Positions 16,601 through 25,228 are shown, numbered from the stretch's first letter. The stretch: DNA of 64,000 nucleotides from Halalkalicoccus sp. CG83 (GCF_037081715.1 NZ_JAZDDH010000001.1:1674001-1738000), one strand, 5' to 3'. Notes: a model not told the origin generated them from the letters alone. Numbers and translations are program-made.

Positions 16601-17318
16601 CGCGGGCCTCGAGCGCTTCCCGGTCCTCCTCGAGGGCCGCCTGGCGTTCCTCGAGTTCCTCGCCCTCCGCCTCGAGTTCAGCAGCGTCCTCTTCGAGCGC
16701 TTCCTGCTCCTCCTCGAGGGCCGCCCGGCGCTCCTCGAGCTCTTCACCCTCCGCCTCGAGTTCGGCGGCGTCCTCTTCGAGCGCCTCACGGTCCTCCTCG
16801 AGTTCCGCAGCGTCCTCCTCGAGTTCCTCCTGTTCGGCCTCGAGGTTCTCGCCGCGTTCCTGAAGTTCGTTACCGCGCTCCTCGAGTTCCTCCCCGCGCT
16901 CCTCGAGTTCGTCGGCCCGGTCCTCGAGCTCGGACTGGCGTTCGTCGATGATCGCCGTCGTCGCGACGACGTTCGAGAGGTCGGCGAAGGGCTCCTCCGC
17001 GAGCGTCGGCTCGATCGTCTCGTCCTCGCGGAACTCCTGCTGGAGTTCGAGCGTCGAGATCAGCGAGGACTTCGACAGCGCGTCCCCGTCACGGACGATG
17101 ATCTGTGCGGTCGTCTCGTTGTCGTCGGTGCCGAAGTTTTCCTCGACGTACTCGAGCTTCTCCGCCTCCTCGCTGTCGGTTTCGAACTGGTCGAACGAGG
17201 AGGACTGCTCGACCGCCGTGACGCCGCTGCCGACGACCAGCGAGAGCACCAGCAGCGCGGCGATGACCGTCCGGCTTCGTCGCGTGATCGTCCGCACCAG
17301 ACGGTCACTGAGCCCCAT
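13692..17318 (-). CDS. RND/MMPL-family transporter with giant coiled-coil insertion
   Basis: A 1208-residue RND exporter. TM1 is at residues 17-36, an extracytoplasmic domain spans about 37-585, and a bundle of hydrophobic segments covers about 590-780. It contains GLSIDYAIHLFMRHREQ, typical of MMPL/RND TM4. A second single TM lies near 815 and a second external domain follows to about 1000. The last bundle has GLGVAYNIHMTERFVL. The first external domain carries two long heptad arrays of LEERGEE-like units: 16 heptads at 131-242 and 15 at 351-455, joined by a 100-residue segment. This looks like an antiparallel coiled-coil hairpin. The second external domain has a Ca-binding-like loop DTDGDGVPDENLE. 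The cargo is unknown. The family exports lipids, drugs or sterol-like molecules. Confidence 0.9.
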   Translation of the reverse strand: MGLSDRLVRTITRRSRTVIAALLVLSLVVGSGVTAVEQSSSFDQFETDSEEAEKLEYVEENFGTDDNETTAQIIVRDGDALSKSSLISTLELQQEFREDETIEPTLAEEPFADLSNVVATTAIIDERQSELEDRADELEERGEELEERGNELQERGENLEAEQEELEEDAAELEEDREALEEDAAELEAEGEELEERRAALEEEQEALEEDAAELEAEGEELEERQAALEEDREALEARGEFMTETLDETRELRTAYDQGEITALEYAAGIESLRADAEEELPADEFEAFSPLIDDVAGTQAELNELNAQYEAGEIDEEEYERRQADLTAEMEGHYGAIEEEVLADAAADLEERGSALEEDATELEERQAALEERSEELEERGNALEEDAAELEERQASLEERGNALEERGETLEERGEELEERGQALEAEADALEEDREALEAEADELDEEFDELSEIDPTTEEQIEQLESMDRSEIDEVTESVLDEDGNGDGGAYAFLPTDHEPGSTDAEARTMFVTQTTEQAQSGMEGEAPDALVDSQLAMQSTLDERYGESAFVFGSGVIADESDRSMTDSLTLVLPLALLFVTIVLTLAYRDLLDILVGLFGILLVLVWTFGFMGWAGIAFNQIMIAVPVLLVGLSIDYAIHLFMRHREQRSELDEDAGGSTRIAMEHVIGGLGVAFVLVTATAVIGFLSNLVSPIGPIREFGIVSAVGISAALLIFGVLVPAIKVELDALLEGYGFDRRKRAFGTGGGLTSGFLAGGQRAARRVPWTVVIAALLVTAGGAYGATQVETTFEEEDLIADDPPAWMQELPEPLAVGEYSAKTHLDYVNDNFLRQDNQAQVLIEGDVTRDDTLERVDEAEERAAERETTIVLSSGDADVRSPLSVMESVAAEDEEFDETFSEADTDGDGVPDENLEAVYDALYEADEERAAEVVHRTEAGEYEALLLTVSVRGGAGTDAVTEDARSVATVVDGDGLEATATGGEIVGGIVETELFETVVESLVVTLVVVFAFLMAVYRRLYGSALLGAVTLFPIVLTVAWILGTMYLLGIPFNVITGMITSLTIGLGVAYNIHMTERFVLEGRRGRGIWQGLYRSVTGTGGALLGSAATTVGGFGLLAFAIVPPLRQFGLITGLTIVYAFLGSVFVLPSLLVLWNRYLRPPGGATDDSSADATDAGAIYTNASAETTVAGETRTVDTARSPEGDD

Positions 17319-17590
17319 TCGCCTCCCCGCCTCGTACCGACGTCGTTCTGAGAATCAACTGTATGTATGCTACTACAAACGGTAGCGGGTTTATCGCTTT
17401 CGAACGCCGGCGGTGTCCTCGAACGGGACGGGACGACCCTCGGGGTGAGGGGATTAGTGGGTGTATACTCTTCATATAGCGACACGTTCGTTCACACGCC
17501 CCTCCGTGGTGGTCCCGGCGGCGGACCCCGTCCGCGGCGAGTCGTGTGTGATCGCTCATGGTTGGCCGGGACCGGCACGGATAGGGTGAT

Positions 17591-17839
17591 ATGGACGGAT
17601 CGCGTATAGGTAGTGATTCTTCGGGACCGCCGTCCTCTCGAGTCCCACCGATCACGTCATACGGAGTCTCGTATCCGGTCGTCGACGAGTCGTTGGCGAG
17701 CTTCCTGCTCCTCGTGTTCGCGTTCGCCGTCTGCGTCGCCGTCGTCGTGGGTGTCGGCAGCTACCTCGGGGTCTTCGAACCGTCCACGATTCTCGAACAG
17801 GTCGGCAGGTTCGCCATCGATCACGCGGTCGTCGAGTAG
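17591..17839 (+). CDS. Small single-pass membrane protein (tentative)
   Basis: An 82-residue frame with a Ser/Pro-rich start, one strong hydrophobic segment (SFLLLVFAFAVCVAVVVGVG, residues 37-56) and an amphipathic tail ending FAIDHAVVE. No family is recognised. The start is uncertain: the first 25 residues look less coding, and a shorter product is possible. The region to the left (17319-17590) is intergenic and carries nothing I recognise beyond an A/T-rich patch upstream of the transporter. Confidence 0.4.
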   Translation: MDGSRIGSDSSGPPSSRVPPITSYGVSYPVVDESLASFLLLVFAFAVCVAVVVGVGSYLGVFEPSTILEQVGRFAIDHAVVE

Positions 17840-17900
17840 TTCGCCGTTCCCGGCCGAGCGGTCGCTCCGCTCGTCGCACCGATCGGGTTCGAGAGCTCGT

Positions 17901-18554
17901 TCAGTACGTGAGGCGGTGGTTCCCGAGCCAGCGGTCGTCGGCGTTCGCCATCCAGTCGACGAACCCCACGAGCTGGGTGATCGTCCGGAAGTTGTAGGGT
18001 CCCCCCTCCCACGGGGCGGTGACGTCGTACTCCGCGCCGTCACCGTGGTAGAGCGCCGGTAGCGCCTGGTGGATCCCCTCGACCTCGTCGAACGCCCGAT
18101 CGCGGATCTCTCTGAGGTCGCGGTTCTCCTCGCGCCACCGCCGTTCGTGCACCCGGTCGAGGATCGTCCGCAGCGCTGCACCCTGGTCGGAGACGCTCTC
18201 GGGCAGGAAGACGCGAGGCTGGCCGAAGTCGCTCGCGGCGAGGAGGATCAACGCCCCGTCGAACTCCCCGTCGTGTTCGCTCAGCACCGTCCGAACGCCG
18301 TCCTCGTCGAGGCGGGGTCCGTTCGACTCGCGCAGCGCGAGCTGTTCCGCCACGATGTCGAGGTGCCAGTCGTTCGGGCCGCTCGAGGCGTCGCCGCCCG
18401 GACAGACGGGACGCGTTCGTCCTCGTCGCTCGGCCGCCGCTCCGGCGCTCCCCGACGCGCCGAGCGCCGAGAGGACTCCGGCGAGCGCTCCCGCGTTCCG
18501 AACCGCACGACGGCGCCTCCGACCCCGCTCGTCTTCGTCGTCTGCGTCAGCCAT
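17901..18554 (-). CDS. Predicted exported protein of unknown function
   Basis: A 217-residue protein. The N-terminus has an Arg cluster (RGRRRRRAVRN) followed by a weak hydrophobic Ala/Gly/Leu stretch (AGALAGVLSALGASGSAGAA), which may be a Tat-type signal lacking the full RRxFL core. The mature part contains DWHLDIVAEQLALRES and ends GFVDWMANADDRWLGNHRLT. No catalytic motif is recognised. The start at 18554 (MADADDEDERG) was chosen over one nine codons upstream. It is divergent from the GH3 gene. Confidence 0.62.
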   Translation of the reverse strand: MADADDEDERGRRRRRAVRNAGALAGVLSALGASGSAGAAAERRGRTRPVCPGGDASSGPNDWHLDIVAEQLALRESNGPRLDEDGVRTVLSEHDGEFDGALILLAASDFGQPRVFLPESVSDQGAALRTILDRVHERRWREENRDLREIRDRAFDEVEGIHQALPALYHGDGAEYDVTAPWEGGPYNFRTITQLVGFVDWMANADDRWLGNHRLTY

Positions 18555-18695
18555 CGTCGTACCGATACGGCCGTTTCCCAAAGGTTCTGCCGTTTGTCGT
18601 CCGCGCGGCTCTCGAGCCCTCGTGCGACGAACCGGGTGAGTCGTGAACGAGGAACGTTTAACCCGAAGAGCTCCCTGCTGGCAGTACCGATGAAC

Positions 18696-18703
18696 GAGGA
18701 GGT
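18696..18703 (+). promoter_or_regulatory. Shine-Dalgarno site of the GH3 gene
   Basis: The sequence gaggaggt ends 9 bp before a GTG start at 18713. It decides the start, since no in-frame ATG is nearby and most genes in this window look leaderless. Confidence 0.6.
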
Positions 18704-18712
18704 AGGTCGACG

Positions 18713-20830
18713 GTGAGCGTCGACGTGTCCTCGCTGGTGGCCGAACTCACGCTCGACGAGAAGATCCGACTGGTCCACGGCGCGGCCGATCCCGACGGGA
18801 GGGCGACCGGGTACGTCCCGTCGATCGATCGGCTCGGGATCCCGTCGCTCCGTCTCGTCGACGGGCCGCTGGGGGTCCGCGCGGAGGGTGAGTCGGCGAC
18901 GGCGTTCCCGGCGACGCTGTCGCTCGCGGCGGCGTGGGAGCCGTCGCTAGCGCGCGAGCAGGGCACGGCGACGGCACGCGAGGCTCGCGCCCACGACCAG
19001 GACGTCCTGCTCGCGCCCGGAGTGAACGTCGTTCGGGTGCCCCATGGCGGACGTAACTTCGAGTACTACGGCGAGGATCCCTACCTGAGTTCGCGGCTCG
19101 CCGTCGAGTTCGTCGAGGGGGTCCAGTCGGCGGGCGTGATCGCGACGGTCAAACACTACGTCGCGAACAACCAGGAGACGAACCGCTATGTGGCGAGCGC
19201 GGAGGTGAGCGAACGGGCGCTACGCGAGCTCTACCTCCCCGCGTTCCGCGCGACGGTCGAGAAGGCGGACGTCGGCTCGGTGATGACCGCCTACAACCGG
19301 GTAAACGGGGTCCACATGAGCGAGCATCGCCGACTGCTCCGTGACGTCCTGAAGGGCGAGTGGGGGTTCGGCGGCTACGTCGTCTCCGACTGGTGGGGGA
19401 CCGAGAGCACCGTCGGCGCCGCCGAGGCCGGTCTCGACCTCGAGATGCCCGGCGCCCCGTTCGAGGAGCTCCCGCCGGCCGAGGCGTTATCCGATGACGT
19501 CGATCCCGCGACCATCGAGTTTCCCGACGCCCTCCCGGCGATGCACGAGGGCGGCCTGTTCGGGGAACCGCTCCGCGAGGCCGTCGAGAGCCGTGCCGTG
19601 GACGAGGCGCTCGTCGACGAGAAGGTCGGCCGGCTCCTCCGGACGATGGACCGCTTCGGCCTGTTCGACGACGACCGTCCCGAGGGCGCGCTCGACACGC
19701 CCGCCCACCGACGGCTCGCCCGGCGGATCGCCGTCGAGGGCACGGTTTTGCTGAAGAATGACGGAATTCTCCCGCTTTCGGACGACGCCGACGTCGCGCT
19801 GGTCGGCCCGAGCGCCGAACGCGCGAAGCTCGGCGGCGGTGGCAGTTCCGAGGTCTCCCCCGTCGTCCGGACGAGCCCGCTCGAGGGACTCGGCGAGCGC
19901 GCCGCGGGTCTAACGTTCGAACGCGGCGTCGCGCCGATCGTCGAGTCGTCGCTGTTCGACGCGTTCGAGTCCGGCGGGGACGGAACAGACGAGTCGGTCG
20001 ACGAGGACCCCGACCTCGATGCCGCCGTCGCGACGGCGGCGTCCGCCGACTGTGCGGTCGTGGTGGTCCGGGACGACACCACCGAGGGCGAGGATCGCCC
20101 GACCATCCGGCTTCCCGGCGAGCAGGACGAACTCGTCTCCGCGGTCGCCGACGCCGCCAATCGGACCGTCGTCGTCCTTCGGACCGGCGGCCCGGTCGAG
20201 TGTCCGTGGATCGACGAGGTCGACGCCGTCGTCGAGACGTGGTACCCGGGACAGGCCGACGGCGAAGCGCTCGCGACCGTCCTGTTCGGCGACGCCGATC
20301 CGGGCGGACGGCTCCCGGTCACGTTTGGCCGGCGAGAGACGGACTACCCCACGGATACCGCCGAGTCGTTTCCGGGCGTGGACGACCGCGTCAGGTACGA
20401 TGAGGACGTCTTCGTCGGCTACCGCCACTTCGATCGTGAGGGGATCGAGCCGCTGTTCGCCTTCGGCCACGGACTCTCCTATGCCCGCTTCGAGTACGGC
20501 GACCCCGCCGTCGAGAGGAACGGAGATAGTCTAGAACTGTCGATCCCGGTCCGAAACGCGGGCGAGCGATCCGGTACCGAGGTCGTCCAGCTCTACGCCC
20601 GGGCGGAGGACCCGCCAGTCGTGCGGCCCGAGCGCGAACTGGCGGCCTTCGCGAAGCTCCGTCTCGACCCCGGCGAGCGGCGACGCGTCTCGCTGACGGT
20701 CGATCGCGACGCGCTCGCCCGCTACGACGAGGACGACGGCTGGTGCGTCGATCCGGGACGGTTCACGCTCCTCGTCGGACGTTCCTCGCGCGACGTCCGC
20801 GCGAAGCGATCCGTCGAGGTGAGCCGGTAG
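18713..20830 (+). CDS. Glycoside hydrolase family 3 (beta-glucosidase-like)
   Basis: A 705-residue GH3 enzyme hydrolysing beta-linked glucosides or related sugars. The N-terminal TIM barrel has RNFEYYGEDPYLSS (residues 114-127), the substrate-binding KHY at 147-149, and the nucleophile Asp226 in GYVVSDWWGTES. A Rossmann-like second domain begins near 340 (ILPLSDDADVALVGPSAE), and a C-terminal fibronectin III-like domain from about 590 (EVVQLYARAEDPPVVRPERE) completes the standard GH3 layout. It has no signal peptide, so it acts in the cytosol on imported oligosaccharides. It starts with GTG and a good Shine-Dalgarno site. The sugar ABC importer at 49.9-54.4 kb could supply substrate, but they are not linked. 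Confidence 0.93.
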   Translation: MSVDVSSLVAELTLDEKIRLVHGAADPDGRATGYVPSIDRLGIPSLRLVDGPLGVRAEGESATAFPATLSLAAAWEPSLAREQGTATAREARAHDQDVLLAPGVNVVRVPHGGRNFEYYGEDPYLSSRLAVEFVEGVQSAGVIATVKHYVANNQETNRYVASAEVSERALRELYLPAFRATVEKADVGSVMTAYNRVNGVHMSEHRRLLRDVLKGEWGFGGYVVSDWWGTESTVGAAEAGLDLEMPGAPFEELPPAEALSDDVDPATIEFPDALPAMHEGGLFGEPLREAVESRAVDEALVDEKVGRLLRTMDRFGLFDDDRPEGALDTPAHRRLARRIAVEGTVLLKNDGILPLSDDADVALVGPSAERAKLGGGGSSEVSPVVRTSPLEGLGERAAGLTFERGVAPIVESSLFDAFESGGDGTDESVDEDPDLDAAVATAASADCAVVVVRDDTTEGEDRPTIRLPGEQDELVSAVADAANRTVVVLRTGGPVECPWIDEVDAVVETWYPGQADGEALATVLFGDADPGGRLPVTFGRRETDYPTDTAESFPGVDDRVRYDEDVFVGYRHFDREGIEPLFAFGHGLSYARFEYGDPAVERNGDSLELSIPVRNAGERSGTEVVQLYARAEDPPVVRPERELAAFAKLRLDPGERRRVSLTVDRDALARYDEDDGWCVDPGRFTLLVGRSSRDVRAKRSVEVSR

Positions 20831-21020
20831 CCGATTGCAGATCGGAACCGCCGTGGCGACGTCACGACTCCTCAAGCGCTTTCGATCGTTCTGCGAGCGG
20901 TCTCAGAGCGTCCCTCGGCGGGTTCGACCGGTCGGCCGAACGTTCGACGTGATCCCGTTTTGTCCACGGGCGTAGCGGATGCAAAAGACTATGCGCGCCG
21001 TGTCGAAACGTACCGTATCG

Positions 21021-21431
21021 ATGGTCGAGGTACCAGACGGGCTGCGCTCCCTGTTCAGCGCGACCCTCGACACCCGCAACGACAAGCACGTCATTCGAGT
21101 GCCGCCGTCGGTGGTCGAGGGCGACGAGATCGATCCGACGAGAACGTACGAGGTCGCAGTCCTCGCTCGGCCGGACGTCGCCCGAGGACCGTCCGGGACG
21201 TCGGCCGACGAGCCACAGTCCCGGTCCGAGGGGAATGAGGGACCACCGGTCGCCGAGAACGACGTCCTCGACGTCACGATCGACACCGTCGGCGACCAAG
21301 GCGACGGCATCGCGAAGGTCGCACGGGGCTACGTCCTGATCGTTCCCGACGCCGAACCCGGCGACGAGGTCACCGTCAGGATCGAGACCGTGCGACCGAA
21401 CGTGGCGTTTGCGTCGGTCGTCGATCGGTAA
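21021..21431 (+). CDS. TRAM domain protein
   Basis: A 136-residue protein. Residues 1-45 form a beta-rich module (LFSATLDTRNDKHVIRVPPS), residues 50-75 an acidic linker, and residues 76-136 a TRAM domain (VLDVTIDTVGDQGDGIAKVA then GYVLIVPDAEPGDEVTVRIE). TRAM is an OB-like RNA-binding fold, and stand-alone archaeal TRAM proteins behave like RNA chaperones. The ATG at 21021 was chosen as the first start after the non-coding leader. It is a single-gene unit. Confidence 0.86.
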   Translation: MVEVPDGLRSLFSATLDTRNDKHVIRVPPSVVEGDEIDPTRTYEVAVLARPDVARGPSGTSADEPQSRSEGNEGPPVAENDVLDVTIDTVGDQGDGIAKVARGYVLIVPDAEPGDEVTVRIETVRPNVAFASVVDR

Positions 21432-21569
21432 CCGTCCCGCCTCCCGAACCGGGGTCGGGGATCTCCCGGACGAACGTTCGTGCGTCGACCGCTCGCGGAC
21501 GCCCTGGGTTCGAGGCCCGGCACGACCGTTCGAAGTGGTCCCTCGCCGATCGAACGGCGAGTCGGTCGC

Positions 21570-22235
21570 TCACTCCTCCTTTCCGTCCTTCCGGCCGACG
21601 ATGACCGTGTTCTCGACCAGCCGCTGGTGTCCACGGCGCAGCCGTTCGGAGAGCGCCTGGTGTGAGATGTCGAGGTCCTCGGCGAGGTCCGTCAGTGAGG
21701 TCCGCCGAGGAACGCTGTAGTAGCCGCGTTCGTACGCCTCGGCGATCGTGTCCTCCTGGTCCGCTGACAGGCCGAACCGACCCTGTCGGCCGTCGTCGAT
21801 GTTGTAGATCCGTTGGACGTCGATGGAGAGGTCGTGGTCCTGACAGAAGTCGTAGGTAGCAGAGAGCGCCTCCCGGCTCGGGAACAGGACCCGGAGGAAC
21901 CAGCCCCGATCCGTGCTCTCCGCGACGAGGATCGTCCCCTCCTCCTCGGTGAGAATGTGGACGAGCGTCTCGATCGAGTCGATCCAGTTCATCCGATAGA
22001 GATAGTCCTGGTCGGGTTCGGCGAGCAGTTCGAACTCGTCGATGGTCGGATCGTCCTCCAGTACGTCCTCGAGTTCGGTTCGATCCACGTCCGAGACCCA
22101 GACGTACGGCATGAGATGATCCGAGTCGTGGGCGACCATCCGTTCGATCTCGAAGTGGACGCTCTCGATCGTCTCGAGCGTATGACACAGCGCGAACTCG
22201 TCGTCCGGGAGGTAGATCTCGCCGATCGTCGCCAT
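21570..22235 (-). CDS. Bat-type HTH regulator
   Basis: A 221-residue regulator of the haloarchaeal bat family. Residues 1-155 are a sensor-like module found in this family (MATIGEIYLPDDEFALCHTL, DYLYRMNWIDSIETLVHIL). Residues 160-215 are the HTH_10 DNA-binding domain (LSADQEDTIAEAYERGYYSV, TSLTDLAEDLDISHQALSER). Members activate or repress metabolic or light-responsive genes. The target cannot be deduced. The neighbouring gene on the same strand is thiE, 74 bp upstream of this start. Confidence 0.92.
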   Translation of the reverse strand: MATIGEIYLPDDEFALCHTLETIESVHFEIERMVAHDSDHLMPYVWVSDVDRTELEDVLEDDPTIDEFELLAEPDQDYLYRMNWIDSIETLVHILTEEEGTILVAESTDRGWFLRVLFPSREALSATYDFCQDHDLSIDVQRIYNIDDGRQGRFGLSADQEDTIAEAYERGYYSVPRRTSLTDLAEDLDISHQALSERLRRGHQRLVENTVIVGRKDGKEE

Positions 22236-22309
22236 GGGGTTGGTCTAGGCTCGGAGTGGATAGGTGGTCCGGTTCGATTCGGAGCGGTCACCGGGGCCGG
22301 AGAGTCGCC

Positions 22310-22951
22310 TCATCGGCGCTTCCGTCCGGCGGCGACGGCGTCGACCAGCGTCCGGGTCGCCGTCTTCGGGTCGTCTGCGCCGGTGATCGCCGAGATGACG
22401 GCGACGCCCGTCGCCCCGGCGGCGACCACGTCGGCGGCGTTCTCGACCGTGATGCCGCCGATGCCGACCAGCGGCACGTCGACCGCGTCGGCGATCGCCT
22501 TCACGCGAGCGAGCCCGATCCCGCTCTCCTCGTCGGGGACGTCCTTCGAGGTCGTGACGAAGACGGCGCCGACGCCGAGGTAGTCGGCGCCGGCGGCCTC
22601 GGCCTCGCGGGCCGCCTCGACGCCCGAGACCGATCGGCCGACGACGGCGTCGTCCAGTAGCTCCCGCGCGACCGATACCGGGAGGTCCTCGGCACCCAGG
22701 TGGACGCCGTCGGCGTCGACGGCGGCGGCGAGGTCGATCCGGTCGTTGACGATCAGGTCGACGCCGGCGTCGGCCGTCAGGCGGCGCAGCTCCCGACCGA
22801 GTTCGTAACGGCGCCGTGCAGTAGCGTGTTTCTCGCGGATCTGAACGGCGTCGACCCCGCCGGCGATGGCCGCCTCGACGACCTCGGTGGTCGACCGGCC
22901 GGCCGAGAGGTCCTCCTGCGTGACGAGATACGTTCCGTACTCCCCGTTCAT
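22310..22951 (-). CDS. thiE: Thiamine-phosphate synthase
   Basis: A 213-residue TIM-barrel enzyme joining HMP-diphosphate and the thiazole phosphate to form thiamine phosphate. Diagnostic segments are VDAVQIREKHATARRRYELG (pyrophosphate binding), LIVNDRIDLAAAVDADGVHL, LGVGAVFVTTSKDV and LVGIGGITVENAADVVAAGA. Its length fits ThiE (about 210). The ATG at 22951 gives the usual MNGEYGTYLVT start; a longer frame upstream is not supported. It is divergent from the LLM oxidoreductase. Confidence 0.94.
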   Translation of the reverse strand: MNGEYGTYLVTQEDLSAGRSTTEVVEAAIAGGVDAVQIREKHATARRRYELGRELRRLTADAGVDLIVNDRIDLAAAVDADGVHLGAEDLPVSVARELLDDAVVGRSVSGVEAAREAEAAGADYLGVGAVFVTTSKDVPDEESGIGLARVKAIADAVDVPLVGIGGITVENAADVVAAGATGVAVISAITGADDPKTATRTLVDAVAAGRKRR

Positions 22952-23093
22952 GCTCGACGTCAGTCGCCGCCGGAGTGAAGTACTGGCGGTTTTCCGCCCT
23001 GTCCCGCCGACGCGCGTGAGCCGTCTCCGAGCCGATCCCTTTTCACCGCTCGCTCCGACCGTCCCACATGAACGACCCGAGCCGATCCCGACG

Positions 23094-24011
23094 ATGAACG
23101 GCCACGAGAACCGGGGATATCGGAGGCTGTTCGGCGAAGAGGGACTCACGTTCGGCACGGCGTTCCCGCTCACGGGCGTCGACGAGGGAGTCCCCTCGAC
23201 CGAGAGGGAGATGCGTCTGGCCGCCCACGCGGAGGGGGTCGGCTTCGACGCGCTCTGGGCACGGGACGTCCCGACCTACTGGCCGAAGTTCCGCGACGCG
23301 GGCGGGAGCTACGACCCCTGGACGTGGCTAACGCTGGCGGCGACCCACACCGGGGAGGTCGCGCTCGGCACCGCGAGCGTCGTCCTGCCGCTTCGTCACC
23401 CGCTGCACGTCGCGAAGTCAGCCGCCTCGATCGATCGGCTCTCCGACGGGCGGCTCCTCCTCGGGATCGCCTCGGGCGACCGACCGCCGGAGTACGACGC
23501 GTTCGGGGTGAACGAGGACGAGCGTGACGCGCTCTTTCGCGAGAGCGTCCGCACCCTCAGGACCGTCTGGCGCGAGGAGTTCCCCGAACTGGAGACGCGA
23601 TGGGGCAGCCTCGACGGGCGGCTGGACCTCGTCCCGAAGCCCACCGACGAAACGCTCCCGCTGCTCGTCACCGGTCGCTCCCGTCAGTCGCTCGAGTGGA
23701 TCGGCGAACACGGCGACGGCTGGCTGTTCTACCACCTCCCGCGGCGGACGCTCGAGGACTACCTCGACGACTGGCGCGGCGTCGGCGGGGGGAAACCGTT
23801 CGTCATGGCCGTGGGCGTCGACCTCGTCGCCGATCCCGGGGCCGATCCAGAGCCGATCGAACAGGGGTTTCGCGCTGGAAGCGACTGGTTCGTCGAGTAC
23901 TTCCGCGACCTCGAGCGGATGGGCGTCGACCACGTCCTCGTCTCGGTTCGCGGCGACGACCCGGAACGGGCGCTGGCGGCGTTCGCCGAGGACGTGATGG
24001 ACCAGGTGTAG
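23094..24011 (+). CDS. LLM-class flavin oxidoreductase
   Basis: A 305-residue luciferase-like monooxygenase-fold protein (F420- or FMN-dependent). Residues 17-70 carry LTFGTAFPLTGVDEG and GFDALWARDVPTYWPKFRDA. The core segments LGTASVVLPLRHPLHVAKSA and LSDGRLLLGIASGDRPPEYD are typical of the family. It resembles the subgroup found near biosynthetic or detoxification genes. The substrate is unknown and the cofactor is inferred. The ATG at 23094 is in frame and matches family starts; an ATG 26 bp upstream is out of frame. Confidence 0.88.
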   Translation: MNGHENRGYRRLFGEEGLTFGTAFPLTGVDEGVPSTEREMRLAAHAEGVGFDALWARDVPTYWPKFRDAGGSYDPWTWLTLAATHTGEVALGTASVVLPLRHPLHVAKSAASIDRLSDGRLLLGIASGDRPPEYDAFGVNEDERDALFRESVRTLRTVWREEFPELETRWGSLDGRLDLVPKPTDETLPLLVTGRSRQSLEWIGEHGDGWLFYHLPRRTLEDYLDDWRGVGGGKPFVMAVGVDLVADPGADPEPIEQGFRAGSDWFVEYFRDLERMGVDHVLVSVRGDDPERALAAFAEDVMDQV

Positions 24012-24078
24012 GGGTCGAGCACCGCGGCCAACGACGCGGATCCTCCCACCTCTCGAGTCGGCCGTCGGGGTTCCGATT

Positions 24079-24990
24079 CTACAGCGCCTTCACCCAGCCG
24101 GGCGTCGCGGCCATCCCCTCCTTGTCCTCCCAGCCGTACTCGTGGAGGTACTTCTCGAGCGCCGTGAACTCGAAACCGAACGTCTCCGAGAGGGCGCCGA
24201 TGTCGGCCTCGTAGCCCTCCTCGTTGAACCACTCGCACATGACGGTGAACTCCTCGCCGAAGCTCTCGTAGGCGTCCTCGATGGGGACGTGAACCGGTTC
24301 GACGTCGACGCCGGTGACCTCCGAGAGGACTGCCGCGGTCTCCTCGAGCGTCTTCTCGTCGCCCGCGAGCTCGAAGCGCTCGCCGACGAACGACTCGGAA
24401 TCGGCGAACGCGACCGCGGCAGCGCGGCCGACGTCGTCGACGTCGACCATCTGGAGCGGGACGCCCTCCTCGAGCGGGAGCGCGAGCGTCCCGTCCTCGA
24501 CGACGTCCTCCGCGAACGCCTCGAGGTTCTGGAAGAAGAACACCGGTTGGAGCACCGTCATCGGTAGGTCGAGATTCTGGGCGTGTCGTTCGATCTCCCA
24601 GGCGGAGTCGAAGTGGGGTACGTCGGTGTCGCGTTCGTGGCTCCCGACGCCGCTGAAGACGAACTGTTCGACGCCCTCGTCGCTCGCGACGTCCGCGAGG
24701 TTCTTCCCCTGCTGAACCTGGTTCTCGTAGCCCTGCGTCCAGAAGTTGGTCACGCCGAAGACGGCGTCTACGTCGCCGACGGGTCCCCGGAGGGTGCCGG
24801 GATCGTCCAGGTCGCCTTCGACCATCGTCACACCCCGTTCCTCGAGCGCTTGCGCCGTCTCACCGCTCGTATCACGGGTCAGCCCGCGGACGTCGAACGC
24901 CGTATCCGACGAGAGGAGGTGATCGACGACCGCTCCGCCCTGGTTGCCGGTCGCGCCGGTCACGAGGACGCGCGTCGGTTCGTCCGCCAT
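24079..24990 (-). CDS. NmrA/HSCARG-like NAD(P)-binding protein
   Basis: A 303-residue atypical short-chain dehydrogenase of the NmrA group. The N-terminal nucleotide-binding site is VLVTGATGNQGGAVVDHLL (GxxGxxG). It lacks the classical YxxxK pair, and FVFSGVGSHERDTDVPHFDS replaces it. Middle motifs such as FGVTNFWTQGYENQVQQGKN are typical. Such proteins often act as NADPH sensors or quinone-related oxidoreductases. The start is at 24990 (MADEPTRV). The 238 bp between it and the divergent methyltransferase contain no gene. Confidence 0.88.
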   Translation of the reverse strand: MADEPTRVLVTGATGNQGGAVVDHLLSSDTAFDVRGLTRDTSGETAQALEERGVTMVEGDLDDPGTLRGPVGDVDAVFGVTNFWTQGYENQVQQGKNLADVASDEGVEQFVFSGVGSHERDTDVPHFDSAWEIERHAQNLDLPMTVLQPVFFFQNLEAFAEDVVEDGTLALPLEEGVPLQMVDVDDVGRAAAVAFADSESFVGERFELAGDEKTLEETAAVLSEVTGVDVEPVHVPIEDAYESFGEEFTVMCEWFNEEGYEADIGALSETFGFEFTALEKYLHEYGWEDKEGMAATPGWVKAL

Positions 24991-25228
24991 CGTCAGTCCG
25001 ACCTCCACGCGCCGCCGAGTCGCTTCGTGTGCGATACGCCCGGTTCCGAGCCGCCCGAACGGTTGAGTGTCATTACGTTACCCGGTTCGTTCCGGAACCC
25101 TATACCCGTTCGGCGACGCCGAGGATACCACGTGACGTCGACGTTACCGGGTTCGAGCACTCCGACGACCGCCGTCGGACGCGGCGGGTTCTCCGGGGTT
25201 TTTACGCGCCGGCCCCCTACCGCAGCGA

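Noticed and set aside
16591-16863. Ser-rich + strand frame opposite the RND coiled coil
   Set aside because: It is the shadow of the Glu-rich heptads (gag on one strand reads as ctc/tcc on the other).
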